A stretch of 64,000 nt of DNA from Lentilitoribacter sp039986595. GTDB taxonomy: Bacteria > Pseudomonadota > Alphaproteobacteria > Rhizobiales > Rhizobiaceae. Numbering within the stretch: the first letter of the stretch is position 1; each line of letters starts with the position of its first letter. The translations under genes were made by a program, and so were the position numbers. The notes below the pieces were generated by a model, which was given only the letters and a program-made list of their open reading frames with translations, was not told the origin of the DNA and did no database searches. Of this stretch, positions 41,211 to 51,464 are shown piece after piece. Location of the stretch: the NCBI GenBank assembly GCA_039986595.1, contig JBDWQJ010000005.1, positions 186,001 to 250,000 of the forward strand, in the 5' to 3' direction.

Positions 41211-42104
41211 TTGGCAAATTCATTTTCGGCAAAATCCACAAGCATTGGCGCAGGTTTATTCTGGAGCTTTGTCGGGGTACTGATATTCAGCTTAACGCTA
41301 CCTGTAACAAAAATTGCCATTGTTCAGTTTGAACCGACCCAACTTGTTGTCTGGCGAGGTTTGATTGCCTGCATGCTATCTGGAACAATTTTGCTGATCT
41401 ATCGTCCCAAAATACCAAATTTAAGCCAATGGAAAGATCTTGCTTTTTGCGCGGGCGGCACAGTCTTTGGCTTCCCAGGTTTTTTGGCTTTGGGTCTACA
41501 AACCGTTCCATCATCTCATAGCGCAATTGTTGTGGGACTCCTCCCCCTTACAACAACGGTTATGAGCGCTATCATCACCAAAGAGCGTCCCTCGCTCGCC
41601 TTTTGGCTAGTTAGCATCATTGGCACAGCGGTCACATTATTCTTTGTGATCAAACAAACCAACGGCGCACCGCAGGTCGGCCACTTTTATCTATTTATCT
41701 CAGTCATATTGGCATCGACTGGCTATGTATTTGGTGGCAGGCTGGCAAAAACCTTAGGTGGATGGCAAGTCAGTTGCTGGGTGATATTTGCAGCGTTACC
41801 AATTCTGATCATTGCAGCTTTTTTCGTGCCGCTGCCAGATTTATCGACCAATATAAGATCTTCAATCTCTTTATTTTACGTCGCGTTTTTTTCGCAGTTG
41901 ATTGGTTTTTTTGCTTGGTATCGCGGCATGCAGCTTGCTGGAATTGCGCGCGCGTCGCAAATCCAGCTACTACAGTTGTTTCTCACGATCATTGCATCAA
42001 GCATTCTGGTTTCCGAAGCCTTGGAATTTGAGGTTTTCATCTTCGCCGGGCTTGTGGCAATCAGCGTTTGGCTTGGTACAAAGTTAAAAGTGAATGCTCG
42101 CTAA
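41211..42104 (+). CDS. EamA/DMT family transporter
   Basis: A 297-residue membrane protein with ten predicted segments in two EamA repeats (about 17-140 and 155-290). Visible landmarks are TKIAIVQFEPTQLVVWRGLIACMLSG, ALQTVPSSHSAIVVGLLPLTTTVMSAI, FFAWYRGMQLAGIARASQIQLLQLFLTIIAS. It is probably a metabolite exporter of unknown substrate. The start appears to be TTG 41211, with AGAGGT upstream. No near ATG gives a better start. Confidence 0.83.
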   Translation: MANSFSAKSTSIGAGLFWSFVGVLIFSLTLPVTKIAIVQFEPTQLVVWRGLIACMLSGTILLIYRPKIPNLSQWKDLAFCAGGTVFGFPGFLALGLQTVPSSHSAIVVGLLPLTTTVMSAIITKERPSLAFWLVSIIGTAVTLFFVIKQTNGAPQVGHFYLFISVILASTGYVFGGRLAKTLGGWQVSCWVIFAALPILIIAAFFVPLPDLSTNIRSSISLFYVAFFSQLIGFFAWYRGMQLAGIARASQIQLLQLFLTIIASSILVSEALEFEVFIFAGLVAISVWLGTKLKVNAR

Positions 42105-43322
42105 TCACGTGATTGTATTATGCTCAGGCCCATACGGGAACTTGGTGATGTTTTCTACATTGTCTTCGCTAATAACCAAAATATCATGTTCACGATAACC
42201 ACCAGCTCCGGGCTGTCCTTCCGGCACCCAAATCATCGGCTCCATAGAAACGACCATACCAGGCTGTAATACCGTATCGATGTCTTCACGCAATTCCAGT
42301 CCGGCTTCACGACCATAATAATGCGATAAAACACCAAATGAGTGCCCATACCCAAAAGAGCGATATTGCAATAGATTTTCGCTTGCAAAGAACTTATTGA
42401 TCTCAGCACAAATTTCGGAACATTTAACACCCGGCTTAATCAACGAAAGACCCAATTCATGGGCGGCAACATTGGCTTCCCACATACGCAAAGATGCCGC
42501 ATCAGGCTCTCCGCAAAACAATGTCCGTTCAAGAGCTGTATAATAACCAGAAATCATCGGAAACGCGTTCAAGCTTAAAATGTCACCATTTTCAATTTTT
42601 CGGGTTGTAACAGGGTTATGCGCGCCATCTGTGTTTATCCCGGACTGAAACCAAACCCAGTTATCACGCATTTCGCTGTCAGGATGCGAGGCTGCAATTT
42701 CAAGCTCCATCGCATTGCGACCAGCCATTGCAACATCTATTTCGCGCTGTCCTTCGGCAATTGCTGCATGAATTGCAGCACCACCAATATCAGCAACCCG
42801 AGCACCTTCTTTAATCAGCGCAACCTCTTCATCTGATTTGACCATGCGTGCAAACATAGTATCAGGCGCAATATCAACCAATTCAATATTGGGTAGGAAA
42901 CCAAGAAGCGTCTTACGAACAGCAAGTGTGACATGATCATCTTCAATGCCCAAGCGTTTCGCATTACCCAAGACATCTTGCACGGCTACATAATAGTTGT
43001 TGCGCTGCCAGTCTGTATAAATGATGTTTTCAGAAAATGATCGGCGCCAAGGTTGGCTTGCATCAATATTTGCTGAAATCGTCACACAACGATCATGGGT
43101 GACGATACATCCATATGGACGACCAAAAGCGCAGTATAAAAAGCCTGAATAATAGGCGATATTATGCATAGATGTTAGTAAAACGGCGGGTATATCCTTC
43201 TCAGCCATAAACTTTCGTAGCTTTGAAAGTCGGTGCTCATATTCTTTATCTGAAAATGGTAATTTTGCTTTGCCGCCATCATGACGAATAAAGGTATGCG
43301 GACGCTGCTGAGTATCAGACAT
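42105..43322 (-). CDS. Creatinase (creatine amidinohydrolase)
   Basis: A 405-residue pita-bread-fold protein very close to characterised Pseudomonas creatinase. Shared stretches include NIAYYSGFLYCAFGRPYG, SANIDASQPWRR, YTDWQRNNYY, WFQSGINTDGAHNPVTTRK with the active-site histidine, YGHSFGVLSHYYGREAG, and GGYREHDIL. It hydrolyses creatine to sarcosine and urea without metal. Sarcosine then feeds one-carbon metabolism, which suits a genome with a betaine-type methyl-transfer cluster. The start is ATG 43322, with GGAG seven bases upstream. An Xaa-Pro peptidase is the main alternative but fits less well. Confidence 0.88.
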   Translation of the reverse strand: MSDTQQRPHTFIRHDGGKAKLPFSDKEYEHRLSKLRKFMAEKDIPAVLLTSMHNIAYYSGFLYCAFGRPYGCIVTHDRCVTISANIDASQPWRRSFSENIIYTDWQRNNYYVAVQDVLGNAKRLGIEDDHVTLAVRKTLLGFLPNIELVDIAPDTMFARMVKSDEEVALIKEGARVADIGGAAIHAAIAEGQREIDVAMAGRNAMELEIAASHPDSEMRDNWVWFQSGINTDGAHNPVTTRKIENGDILSLNAFPMISGYYTALERTLFCGEPDAASLRMWEANVAAHELGLSLIKPGVKCSEICAEINKFFASENLLQYRSFGYGHSFGVLSHYYGREAGLELREDIDTVLQPGMVVSMEPMIWVPEGQPGAGGYREHDILVISEDNVENITKFPYGPEHNTIT

Positions 43323-43472
43323 TGAGTTCTCCAAAATCGCGCGCAGACCAAAGAGCTGCGCTCAATAATCCGGGCGTACAGGACAACTAAAGTTATAAAA
43401 TATTATTGCGACGCCATCGCAATTTATTTCAATTTATGCAGGATTTTAAACAAGGTCAATATGCCAATTAGT

Positions 43473-45137
43473 CTAACTATGCGCTTCTTTTTGAGCCTCT
43501 ACAAGACGCTCGTTAACATAGTCTAGCGCTTGTGAATATTGCGCCCACCCGATAATTCGCTCACCTGTTTTTAAATCCACCACAGGCAAACGCGTTTGCC
43601 CAGATTGATCGAACAATCGAAGCGCTAGATCCATATTATCTGATGATTTCAAGGATGGAATGGTTTCAGCATCTGCGAGATTAGATAAAGCACCAAAATC
43701 TTCGTCATCAGCTTCAGGAACGCTCATCACGTCCATCACGCGAATATTTGCAAGCATGGTTCGATAGGGTCCATCACGCACATGAACACCACGCATTTCA
43801 AGCTGCCATTGGAAGAATGATCGACCGTGGATAGCCTGGTTTATTCCGTGAGAAACCGCAATCGTAAAGAGCAACGCTACTGATAACGCATAACCACCGG
43901 TTAGTTCAAATGCGATGACAGTTGTCGAAATTGGCGCCCCAATCACCGTTGCGGCAACCGCGCCCATTCCCAACAAGGAATACACGGCATGATCTGATGC
44001 CATTAATGGCACTGCATTTGTTGCCGCAATCCCAAACACACCGCCCGTTAATGCACCAAGATATAAGGCGGGGGAAAACACCCCTCCTCCAAATCGGGAT
44101 GCATACGTCACAGCCGTTGCGAAAATTTTGAGTACGATCAAGATCATCATCAAAGCAATGGGTAATCGACCCCATAAAGCATCAAAAGTTGTCTCATATC
44201 CAATACCCAAAATTTCTGGATATGTCACACCAATCAGTCCAATCACGGCCCCACCAAGAGGCGGCCTGATCCACAACGGTAAATCAAGCGATTTGCCGAT
44301 ATAATCTGCTGCAAAAAGGCTAAACTGGAAAATAATCGCAACAAGTGCGCAAATCACACCAAGTAAGAAAAAGGCTGGAAATTCTAAATATGACGTAATC
44401 TCATAGGCAGGGATGGTAAATATGAAACTTTCGCCAAACCATAACCGCGAAACCAAAGTGCCTGTGACCGAGGATATGACAATCGGCACAAATGCGCGCA
44501 TTGAATAATGCCCCAAAATGACTTCATGCGCGAATAACACCCCTGCAATCGGCGCGTTAAAGCTGGCTGAAACCGCAGACGCGACACCTGCGGCAAGCAA
44601 TGTTCGATTGCCCGCATCTGGAAGTTTAAACTTACTGTAAATAAAGCTTGAAAATGATGCACCTAAGTGGATAACAGGCCCTTCGCGCCCTGCACTTCCC
44701 CCTGCCCCTAATGAGATCACAGTGACAATTGCCGACATAATGCCTTCTTTAAAGGTGAGCGGCCGTCCCGAAACATGTCGTGCTTCAATAACATCAGCCA
44801 CCCCACCAGCACGCTTTGATTTTACAAACACTTGGAGAAGTATGCCAACGACCAAACCGCCAATAATCGGTGCCATAACGATGACTTGCCATGGTGTTTC
44901 TCGCACAGCCGCCAGATAAATTTCACCGCGTTCACCCGTCCATAGAAACTGAACCAGCCCGACACATTCACGAAATGCAACGGCTAAGATCGCAGCACCA
45001 ATTCCGATCACCGCACCAAGCACCCAAATTGATACTTGCCGATTGGCCCAAAACTCCGTGAGATTTGGCAAAACCCATTGCCGCATCAAAGACGGAAGAC
45101 TTAATATTCGATCAAACCACAAATTCCCAACGCCCAA
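43473..45137 (-). CDS. ClC family chloride channel/transporter with C-terminal CBS region
   Basis: A 554-residue ClC protein: a membrane domain (about 35-425) and a cytosolic CBS-like region (about 455-550, VMSVPEADDED and RLPVVDLKTGERIIGW). The gating glutamate motif is present as GGSAGREGPVIHLG. At the internal 'proton glutamate' site the sequence is AGVLFAHEVILG, where the residue after Glu is Val rather than Glu, as in channel-type members; it may therefore be a passive channel. The first selectivity motif (GSGIP) is also changed. It is monocistronic. Confidence 0.87.
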   Translation of the reverse strand: MGVGNLWFDRILSLPSLMRQWVLPNLTEFWANRQVSIWVLGAVIGIGAAILAVAFRECVGLVQFLWTGERGEIYLAAVRETPWQVIVMAPIIGGLVVGILLQVFVKSKRAGGVADVIEARHVSGRPLTFKEGIMSAIVTVISLGAGGSAGREGPVIHLGASFSSFIYSKFKLPDAGNRTLLAAGVASAVSASFNAPIAGVLFAHEVILGHYSMRAFVPIVISSVTGTLVSRLWFGESFIFTIPAYEITSYLEFPAFFLLGVICALVAIIFQFSLFAADYIGKSLDLPLWIRPPLGGAVIGLIGVTYPEILGIGYETTFDALWGRLPIALMMILIVLKIFATAVTYASRFGGGVFSPALYLGALTGGVFGIAATNAVPLMASDHAVYSLLGMGAVAATVIGAPISTTVIAFELTGGYALSVALLFTIAVSHGINQAIHGRSFFQWQLEMRGVHVRDGPYRTMLANIRVMDVMSVPEADDEDFGALSNLADAETIPSLKSSDNMDLALRLFDQSGQTRLPVVDLKTGERIIGWAQYSQALDYVNERLVEAQKEAHS

Positions 45138-45266
45138 TTTCGTTTGCGATAAATACTCTAATACGTTTTACGATGAATAATTGACTAGCATGTTCACATC
45201 AAACTGGACAAGTCGGACTTTGCCAAGCATAAGATTATGCAATGTTAGTGGAGAGGATACATTAAA

Positions 45267-46670
45267 TTGTCTGAAAGTGTGATCAGTAAAAACGAGAATA
45301 TTCAAACTGTTATTGGTATACTCGCCCAGCAACTGGGCGAGAAAATAAAAACCGGCCAATCAATTCGCGAACAGCATTCCCACACAACGACGATGATCGA
45401 ACCGCAACTCCCTGATGCGGTGGTGTTTGCCGATTGCGATGCTGATATCCAAGCGGTGGTTGATGTTTGCGCACGCTACAAAGTTCCGATCATCCCATTT
45501 GGGGTTGGCACCTCTTTAGAAGGGCATGTTAATGCGCCCGATGGCGGCATTTCCATCGACATGGGTCAGATGAACCAGATCCTTCAAGTTAACCCTGAAG
45601 ATATGGATTGCGTCGTTCAACCTGGTGTCACCCGCGAACAGCTGAATGAATATCTGCGCGATACAGGTCTGTTTTTCCCAATTGATCCGGGCGCGAACGC
45701 TACAATTGGCGGCATGACAGCAACACGCGCTTCAGGCACTAATGCCGTGCGCTACGGCACAATGCGCGAAAACGTCATTTCAGTCACAGCAATCACGCCC
45801 AATGGCAAAAAGATTAAAACCGCAAATCGTGCACGAAAATCCTCTGCCGGCTATGATCTCACACGATTATTTGTCGGTTCGGAAGGTACTTTGGGGGTTT
45901 ATACATCTATTACATTGAAGCTGCACCCAATTCCGCAACAGATCTTAAGCGGGATATGCCCATTCCCAACTGTAGAAGCAGCAAGCCAAGCGGTGATTGC
46001 CACCATTCAAATGGGCATCCCTATGGCGCGGATTGAGCTATTGGATGCGTTACAAATCAAAGCTTCCAATATGTATTCAAAGTTAAGCAATCCTGAGCAA
46101 CCAACATTGTTTTTGGAATTTCATGGTTCTGATGAAGAAATTAAAAGCCAAGCTGAATTATTTACCGAAATCGCAGAAGATTTTGATGGTGCAAAACCAC
46201 AATTCTCAACCATTTTAGAAGATAGAAACAAACTCTGGAAAGCCCGCCATGATGCCTATTGGGCAGCGCGTAATTTCCGTCCTAACACCAAAGTCATAGG
46301 GACAGATGCCTGCGTGCCAATTTCACGCTTTTCTGAATGTATCACTCAATCACAACAAGACATTGAAGAGCTGGGTTTAGTGGCAACATTCGTTGCCCAT
46401 GCCGGAGATGGAAATTTTCATACTCAGTTATTGATCGATACACAAAATGAGACAGAAGTGAAAAATAGCGCTGAATATATCTCGCGATTGAACAAACGTG
46501 CTATTGCGATGGAAGGTACGTGCACAGGCGAGCATGGCGTTGGTCAGGGAAAACAAAAATACCTTGAGATTGAACTGGGTGAAAGCGTTGATTTCATGCG
46601 TTTAATCAAGCAAACCTTCGATCCAGACAACATAATGAACCCGGGCAAAATATTTTCCCTTACGAGTTAA
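45267..46670 (+). CDS. FAD-linked D-lactate/glycolate dehydrogenase (GlcD/Dld family)
   Basis: A 467-residue VAO-type flavoprotein. The N-terminal FAD-binding domain (about 55-230) has PIIPFGVGTSLEGHVNAPDGGISIDM, DPGANATIGGMTATRASGTNAVRYGTM and GYDLTRLFVGSEGTLGV. The C-terminal oxidase domain has AHAGDGNFHT and TCTGEHGVGQGK. It oxidises a 2-hydroxyacid, most likely D-lactate, passing electrons to a cytochrome or quinone. The start is TTG 45267, with GAGAGG about ten bases upstream. Glycolate or 2-hydroxyglutarate are alternative substrates. Confidence 0.87.
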   Translation: MSESVISKNENIQTVIGILAQQLGEKIKTGQSIREQHSHTTTMIEPQLPDAVVFADCDADIQAVVDVCARYKVPIIPFGVGTSLEGHVNAPDGGISIDMGQMNQILQVNPEDMDCVVQPGVTREQLNEYLRDTGLFFPIDPGANATIGGMTATRASGTNAVRYGTMRENVISVTAITPNGKKIKTANRARKSSAGYDLTRLFVGSEGTLGVYTSITLKLHPIPQQILSGICPFPTVEAASQAVIATIQMGIPMARIELLDALQIKASNMYSKLSNPEQPTLFLEFHGSDEEIKSQAELFTEIAEDFDGAKPQFSTILEDRNKLWKARHDAYWAARNFRPNTKVIGTDACVPISRFSECITQSQQDIEELGLVATFVAHAGDGNFHTQLLIDTQNETEVKNSAEYISRLNKRAIAMEGTCTGEHGVGQGKQKYLEIELGESVDFMRLIKQTFDPDNIMNPGKIFSLTS

Positions 46671-46781
46671 TTTCTGCTATCATTTAAGTCATGGGCATAA
46701 ACTAGACACAATAACAATCTAAAATGCCGGTATGGGAACGTTCCTTTAGGGAATGAATGGGTTAGAAACGAATAAGCAAAG

Positions 46782-49700
46782 ATGACGTTAGTCCGATTAT
46801 TTGTATTTTTTGGTGGGCTCTTGGCAATGGCGCTGTTTGCGATTTTGCTCGGCCCATATTTTATCGATTGGTCTGAATATCGCGCCGATTTTGAACGAGA
46901 ATCCTCCCGCATATTGGGTCAGGAAGTCAAGGTTCGTGGCGACGCGAGCATGCGTCTGCTTCCCTTTCCATCTGTAACTTTTAATGATCTAGCTATTGGC
47001 AGAAACAAAAGCGGCCAACCGCTTATGACCGCCCAACAATTTGAGATGGATCTTGAATTAACACCACTTTTAAGCGGTGAGATTTTAATTTTTGACATGC
47101 GCGTGGAAGAGCCAAAGCTAACCGTCACATTATTTCAAGACGGCTCGCTCGATTGGGCACTAAATAGTCAGAAAAACCTAGGTGGCCGGACGCTAGTTTT
47201 AGAAAGCGTGACAATTAATAACGGTCAGATCAAGCTCGTTGACTTACAAAACCGCCGCACCAAACAAATTGATAACATCAATACAAAATTATCTGCACCA
47301 GAAATCTCAGGTCCTTGGCGCGCTGAAGGTAGTGCCGCGTTTGAAAATCAAAACATCAATTTTGAATTAGACACAGGCGCCATAAATTCCGAAGGAAACA
47401 TGCGTCTAAGAACGCGCTTATTTGCGGAAGATCTGCCATTGTTTATTGAAACAGAAGGCAGCGCAAAAATTGAAGATCACAAACCTTCCTATGAAGGTAA
47501 CTTTAATATTCAAAAGCGCAATGAACTCAACGTATTAAACACACCAAAAGAGTTACACAGCCTACTAACGGTTCAAATGAAGGGTGGATTTAAGGTCAAC
47601 AATGAGCGCCTTGATATCCCCCAATATCGTTTAGCTTCTGGCAATCCGCGCGACCCTTATATTATTGAAGGTGAAGCAAATATCGACACCGGTGCAAATC
47701 CTGAATTTTTGGTCACAGCACGTGGTCAACAAATCGATCTCAGCCAGTTTAATGACGAAAGCGCAGAGACAAAAGAGAGCACAACGCGAACAGGGTTTTC
47801 AAATATAAGTCGGATCATTTCGCAAATTCCCATGATCGATTTACCCGGCAAAATCGACCTAACATTACCTGCGGTGCTTTCTGGGAATACCACGGTGAGA
47901 GAGGTGTTCTTATCTGCACGTCCAAACGCTTCGGGGTGGACAATTGAAAACCTGGCTGCAAAGCTTCCAGGACGCACAGATATCGAAGCTGAGGGAAACC
48001 TCAAATTGGGTGAAGCACCCGAATTTTCCGGCAGATTGCTTATTGCAACAAAACAACCATCTGGGTTTTCATCATGGTTGATCGGACGCGTTGATCCATC
48101 CATTCGACAACTTGCTGCAGCGGGTATTTCTGCAAATGTACTATTCAGCAACGAAATCCAAAGATTAGAAAATCTCGAACTCATTTTAGGTAACGCCTCT
48201 ATCAAAGGATATGCAGAGCGCCAGCAAATCCGAGATCTCGATCCTTCAATATCTATCGGGTTAAACGGTAGCGAGCTTGACCTGAACAAACTTAATGCAC
48301 TGTTGCAAATGGCAAATCTTGATAAGAACATCGATAATAACGGTGGTCTGTTTGGTCACAATATCATCGCGCAACTCAACACCGACATAATGCGTTTTGG
48401 TAAATATTCAGCAGAAGACGTTAAAATCATAGCAAGCTGGGAAGACAAAGATTTAACGCTTGATTCCGTAAAATTTGGTAATTTCTCTGGCATTTCAGGG
48501 ACGATGAATGGAACCCTGCAAGATCTTGATCAATCGCCCAAAGGCGAAATAACGTTCAACGCAAATGCGCAGCAAGCCGATGGCGTTTTCACATTACTTA
48601 AAGACATCGTGGATGATGCAGCTGTATTAAAAAGATTTGAGAAAAACCTCCCCGCTTACGATGATTTGACCTTGTCGGGTGAATTAAGCATCGGCAATAA
48701 CAATACGCCAGAATTCAAAGCCTCTGGTAATATTGGCAAGACAACATTTGATCTGCGCGCAAATGGGCAGACGCTGTTACCAACAGTGTTTAAAAACGCG
48801 TCTTCCCCTTTTGCGGTCAACTTGAACGCAACCAACCCACAAAGCCAAATCTTGCTAGCGCAAATGGGTTTTGATGTTCTGCCATTTGATTTTGAAGAGG
48901 CCGCGGATCTAAACTTAAAGATATCAAGAGGGTTTGATGAGGATCTTGATGTCGACGCAAAATTTAATTCAGGCTCGACCAATGTTAATCTTGATGGGTT
49001 TATTGACTTGCCAAGCACTCAAAACCAAAACGAGCCTAAAGGTATCTTAACGTTAGACGTTACATCGCCCGATATAGAGCCACTGCTCTTAACGCTTGGC
49101 CAAAACCTTCCTGGAATTGGTTCTGGTCAACCGCTTGAACTCACCGCGGGTTTAATTATTGATGAAAACAATATCGAGATCAACGACCTAGTCGGCAACG
49201 CAAGTGGCAATAAATTTACTGGCACCTTGGTCACCGACAGGACCAGCCTTGCTCCCAAATTCAAAGGTGATCTAACCATTGATAAGGTTGGAACGGAGTG
49301 GCTTTATGAACTTGCTTTAGGTGTGCAGTTTTTAAATCTTACAGATGCGGTTTGGAGCACAACAGATTTTCTCCCCCCATATGAGACAGCCCCTATCTCT
49401 GAGCTTAGCCTTAAATTAAACGAACTTGTACTACCTGATCTACCGGGCATTAAAAATGTGACTGCGGACCTACGTACCGAAGCTGGAATAGTTGAAATCG
49501 AAGACATATCTGGTTCATGGATTAATGGTGATCTAGCTGGCAATATTTCAATCTCAAACCCAGATGGTAAAGCCTTTGTCAGCATTGATACAATTATCAC
49601 TGGAGCTGATCTTGCGCCATTAAACTGGCACAATGAAACAGACGAACCACTGATAAAAGGTAAGATCGACATCGCTGGAAACCTTGAAGGTACGGGCACC

Positions 49701-50558
49701 AATTTAACCGATGTGATCGCCTCAATGAACGGTGGTGGTCTTTATAATCTAACAGACATATCGATAAACTCATTTGGACCGAATATTCTAGCCGACATAT
49801 TTACGCGAACAGATGCAGAAGGCTACGAGCTGCTTCCCGAAAATGTCGGTAAAGATGTAAATGAGTTGTTGCCAAAAGATAATTTCGACATCGCAAATCT
49901 TGCCATTCCGTTCACAGTCACAGGCGGGGTCCAAAGAATCTCCAGTATCACGGTTGAAGATGATAGTTTTAATCTCACAGGTGCTGGCCGACTTGACCTC
50001 GTCAATCAAACAATTTCAAGCTCAATAGATGTGTTATATGATGCAGGATTAGAGGCTCAATCGGGTGCAACACCTGAATTTAGCATTGATTTTGAAGGTG
50101 ATCTTTCAAATCCAACAAAGTCCATTAATGCCAACGCAATGAGTAATTTCTTATCTATTCGTGCCTATGAGCGCGAAAGACGTCGGGTTGAATTGTTACA
50201 AGCCAGCATCTTGGAAAAACAAGCTTTAAGACGTGAAATTGCGCTTGTGAAAGATCAACAATTGCAACGCGAAGAACAAGCGAGATTGTTCTCAGAAGAG
50301 CAAGAACGTTTAAGGGTTGAAGAAGCAGCGCGTATTAAAGCAGAAAAAAACGCAAAAGCAGCAGCAGATGCTGAAGCCCAACGCATTGCAGATGAGGCGA
50401 TCAAAAAAGCGCAGGAAGCTGCAGCTAATGTGCCCAAACCGGAAGATGCACCAATCATTGATTGGCAAAAATCAGTTGAAGAGCTATTGTCAAATTCACC
50501 GAGTAACTCAAATGGCGATATCATTATATTGCCACTTGATGCGCCTTCAGACCAATAA
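46782..50558 (+). CDS. AsmA family envelope protein
   Basis: A 1258-residue AsmA-like protein: one N-terminal membrane anchor (VRLFVFFGGLLAMALFAILLGPYFI), then a long periplasmic repeating beta region with the AsmA start (EVKVRGDASMRLLPFPSVTFNDLAIG). A charged coiled coil near the C-terminus (about 1130-1215, with EREQ-rich and KAEKNAKAAADAEAQ stretches) is followed by a short tail. Such proteins bridge inner and outer membranes and are thought to carry phospholipids. It is monocistronic and converges on a DUF4169 gene. The terminal coiled coil is unusual for AsmA. Confidence 0.9.
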   Translation: MTLVRLFVFFGGLLAMALFAILLGPYFIDWSEYRADFERESSRILGQEVKVRGDASMRLLPFPSVTFNDLAIGRNKSGQPLMTAQQFEMDLELTPLLSGEILIFDMRVEEPKLTVTLFQDGSLDWALNSQKNLGGRTLVLESVTINNGQIKLVDLQNRRTKQIDNINTKLSAPEISGPWRAEGSAAFENQNINFELDTGAINSEGNMRLRTRLFAEDLPLFIETEGSAKIEDHKPSYEGNFNIQKRNELNVLNTPKELHSLLTVQMKGGFKVNNERLDIPQYRLASGNPRDPYIIEGEANIDTGANPEFLVTARGQQIDLSQFNDESAETKESTTRTGFSNISRIISQIPMIDLPGKIDLTLPAVLSGNTTVREVFLSARPNASGWTIENLAAKLPGRTDIEAEGNLKLGEAPEFSGRLLIATKQPSGFSSWLIGRVDPSIRQLAAAGISANVLFSNEIQRLENLELILGNASIKGYAERQQIRDLDPSISIGLNGSELDLNKLNALLQMANLDKNIDNNGGLFGHNIIAQLNTDIMRFGKYSAEDVKIIASWEDKDLTLDSVKFGNFSGISGTMNGTLQDLDQSPKGEITFNANAQQADGVFTLLKDIVDDAAVLKRFEKNLPAYDDLTLSGELSIGNNNTPEFKASGNIGKTTFDLRANGQTLLPTVFKNASSPFAVNLNATNPQSQILLAQMGFDVLPFDFEEAADLNLKISRGFDEDLDVDAKFNSGSTNVNLDGFIDLPSTQNQNEPKGILTLDVTSPDIEPLLLTLGQNLPGIGSGQPLELTAGLIIDENNIEINDLVGNASGNKFTGTLVTDRTSLAPKFKGDLTIDKVGTEWLYELALGVQFLNLTDAVWSTTDFLPPYETAPISELSLKLNELVLPDLPGIKNVTADLRTEAGIVEIEDISGSWINGDLAGNISISNPDGKAFVSIDTIITGADLAPLNWHNETDEPLIKGKIDIAGNLEGTGTNLTDVIASMNGGGLYNLTDISINSFGPNILADIFTRTDAEGYELLPENVGKDVNELLPKDNFDIANLAIPFTVTGGVQRISSITVEDDSFNLTGAGRLDLVNQTISSSIDVLYDAGLEAQSGATPEFSIDFEGDLSNPTKSINANAMSNFLSIRAYERERRRVELLQASILEKQALRREIALVKDQQLQREEQARLFSEEQERLRVEEAARIKAEKNAKAAADAEAQRIADEAIKKAQEAAANVPKPEDAPIIDWQKSVEELLSNSPSNSNGDIIILPLDAPSDQ

Positions 50559-50584
50559 TATGAAGATAATTAGATATAAAAGCC

Positions 50585-50776
50585 TTAGTCATCTTGCTTC
50601 GGCGTTAGTTTGCGTGCATCCACAAACTTATCCTGCTTCTCATTAAGAGCCGTAGTCAGATTTTTCTCTTGCTTAGTACGACCGAAAGAAATGCGATTTT
50701 GCTCCGCATTTGCTTCCTTTTTGGCGCGGTCTTTTCGCTTCCGCGCCATTCTGAGATTTACAACATCACCAGTCAT
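50585..50776 (-). CDS. DUF4169 family small protein
   Basis: A 63-residue basic helical protein (VVNLRMARKRKDRAKKEANAEQNRISFGRTKQEK) matching the alphaproteobacterial DUF4169 family. Function is unknown; the charge suggests nucleic-acid or ribosome binding. It begins nine bases after the sspB stop and is probably co-transcribed with it, an arrangement common in this group. Confidence 0.85.
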   Translation of the reverse strand: MTGDVVNLRMARKRKDRAKKEANAEQNRISFGRTKQEKNLTTALNEKQDKFVDARKLTPKQDD

Positions 50777-50785
50777 TATTTAAGG

Positions 50786-51322
50786 CTACGGTTTTTTGCG
50801 AAATGCATCGAGCGAAACAACATCTGCACCACCCTCTTTGTCTTCAGACGCATCAGCTTCTTCAACATCATCAGATTTTTCATCCAATTTAGGTGTCTCA
50901 AGCTTAGCGATTTCTTTGCTTGCATCTAACTCAGCAACATCAGCACCCTCTTCATCTTCGATGATGAGCGTATCAAATTCCAATTCAAAATTAACTGATG
51001 GATCGTAGAACCCGCGCACGGCAGAAAACGGGACAACCAGTTTTTCCGGCTGATCCGAGAAAGATAATCCAATCTCGAACAATGTATCTGTTACTTTAAG
51101 GTCCCAAAATTGGTGCTGAACCACAATTGTCATTTGTTCAGGATAGCGGTCCTGCAATGCAGTGGAAATTCGCACACCGGGAGCGTTTGTTAAAAAGGTA
51201 ATAAAGAAATGATGCTCACCAGGCAGTTGTCCTGTTGCAGCAGTTTCCATTAGCACTTTTTTTATAACGCCTCGCAAAGCTTCTTGTGCCAAAATATCGT
51301 AGCGAATGTGGTCTTGCGACAT
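50786..51322 (-). CDS. sspB: Alphaproteobacterial SspB, ClpXP adaptor
   Basis: A 178-residue SspB-alpha. The tag-binding domain is at residues 1-115 (HHFFITFLTNAPGVRIS, RYPEQMTIVVQHQFWDLKV, FEIGLSFSDQPEKLVVPFSAVRGFYDPSVNFELEF). An acidic flexible linker follows, and the C-terminus ADVVSLDAFRKKP looks like the ClpX-binding peptide. It tethers ssrA-tagged proteins to ClpXP. The tmRNA gene encoding that tag is the next feature upstream on the same strand. Confidence 0.95.
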   Translation of the reverse strand: MSQDHIRYDILAQEALRGVIKKVLMETAATGQLPGEHHFFITFLTNAPGVRISTALQDRYPEQMTIVVQHQFWDLKVTDTLFEIGLSFSDQPEKLVVPFSAVRGFYDPSVNFELEFDTLIIEDEEGADVAELDASKEIAKLETPKLDEKSDDVEEADASEDKEGGADVVSLDAFRKKP

Positions 51323-51464
51323 GTAGTTTCCTCAAGGTAACGCAGTAACTTAAGCTCAATTGAGCTTCATTAATCTTCTCACCGATATATCTATAAAGCG
51401 AGTCAATTAATACAATGTATAACTTAAATACATGAGAAACTAAAATTTTCTGAAAGTTTAAGTG

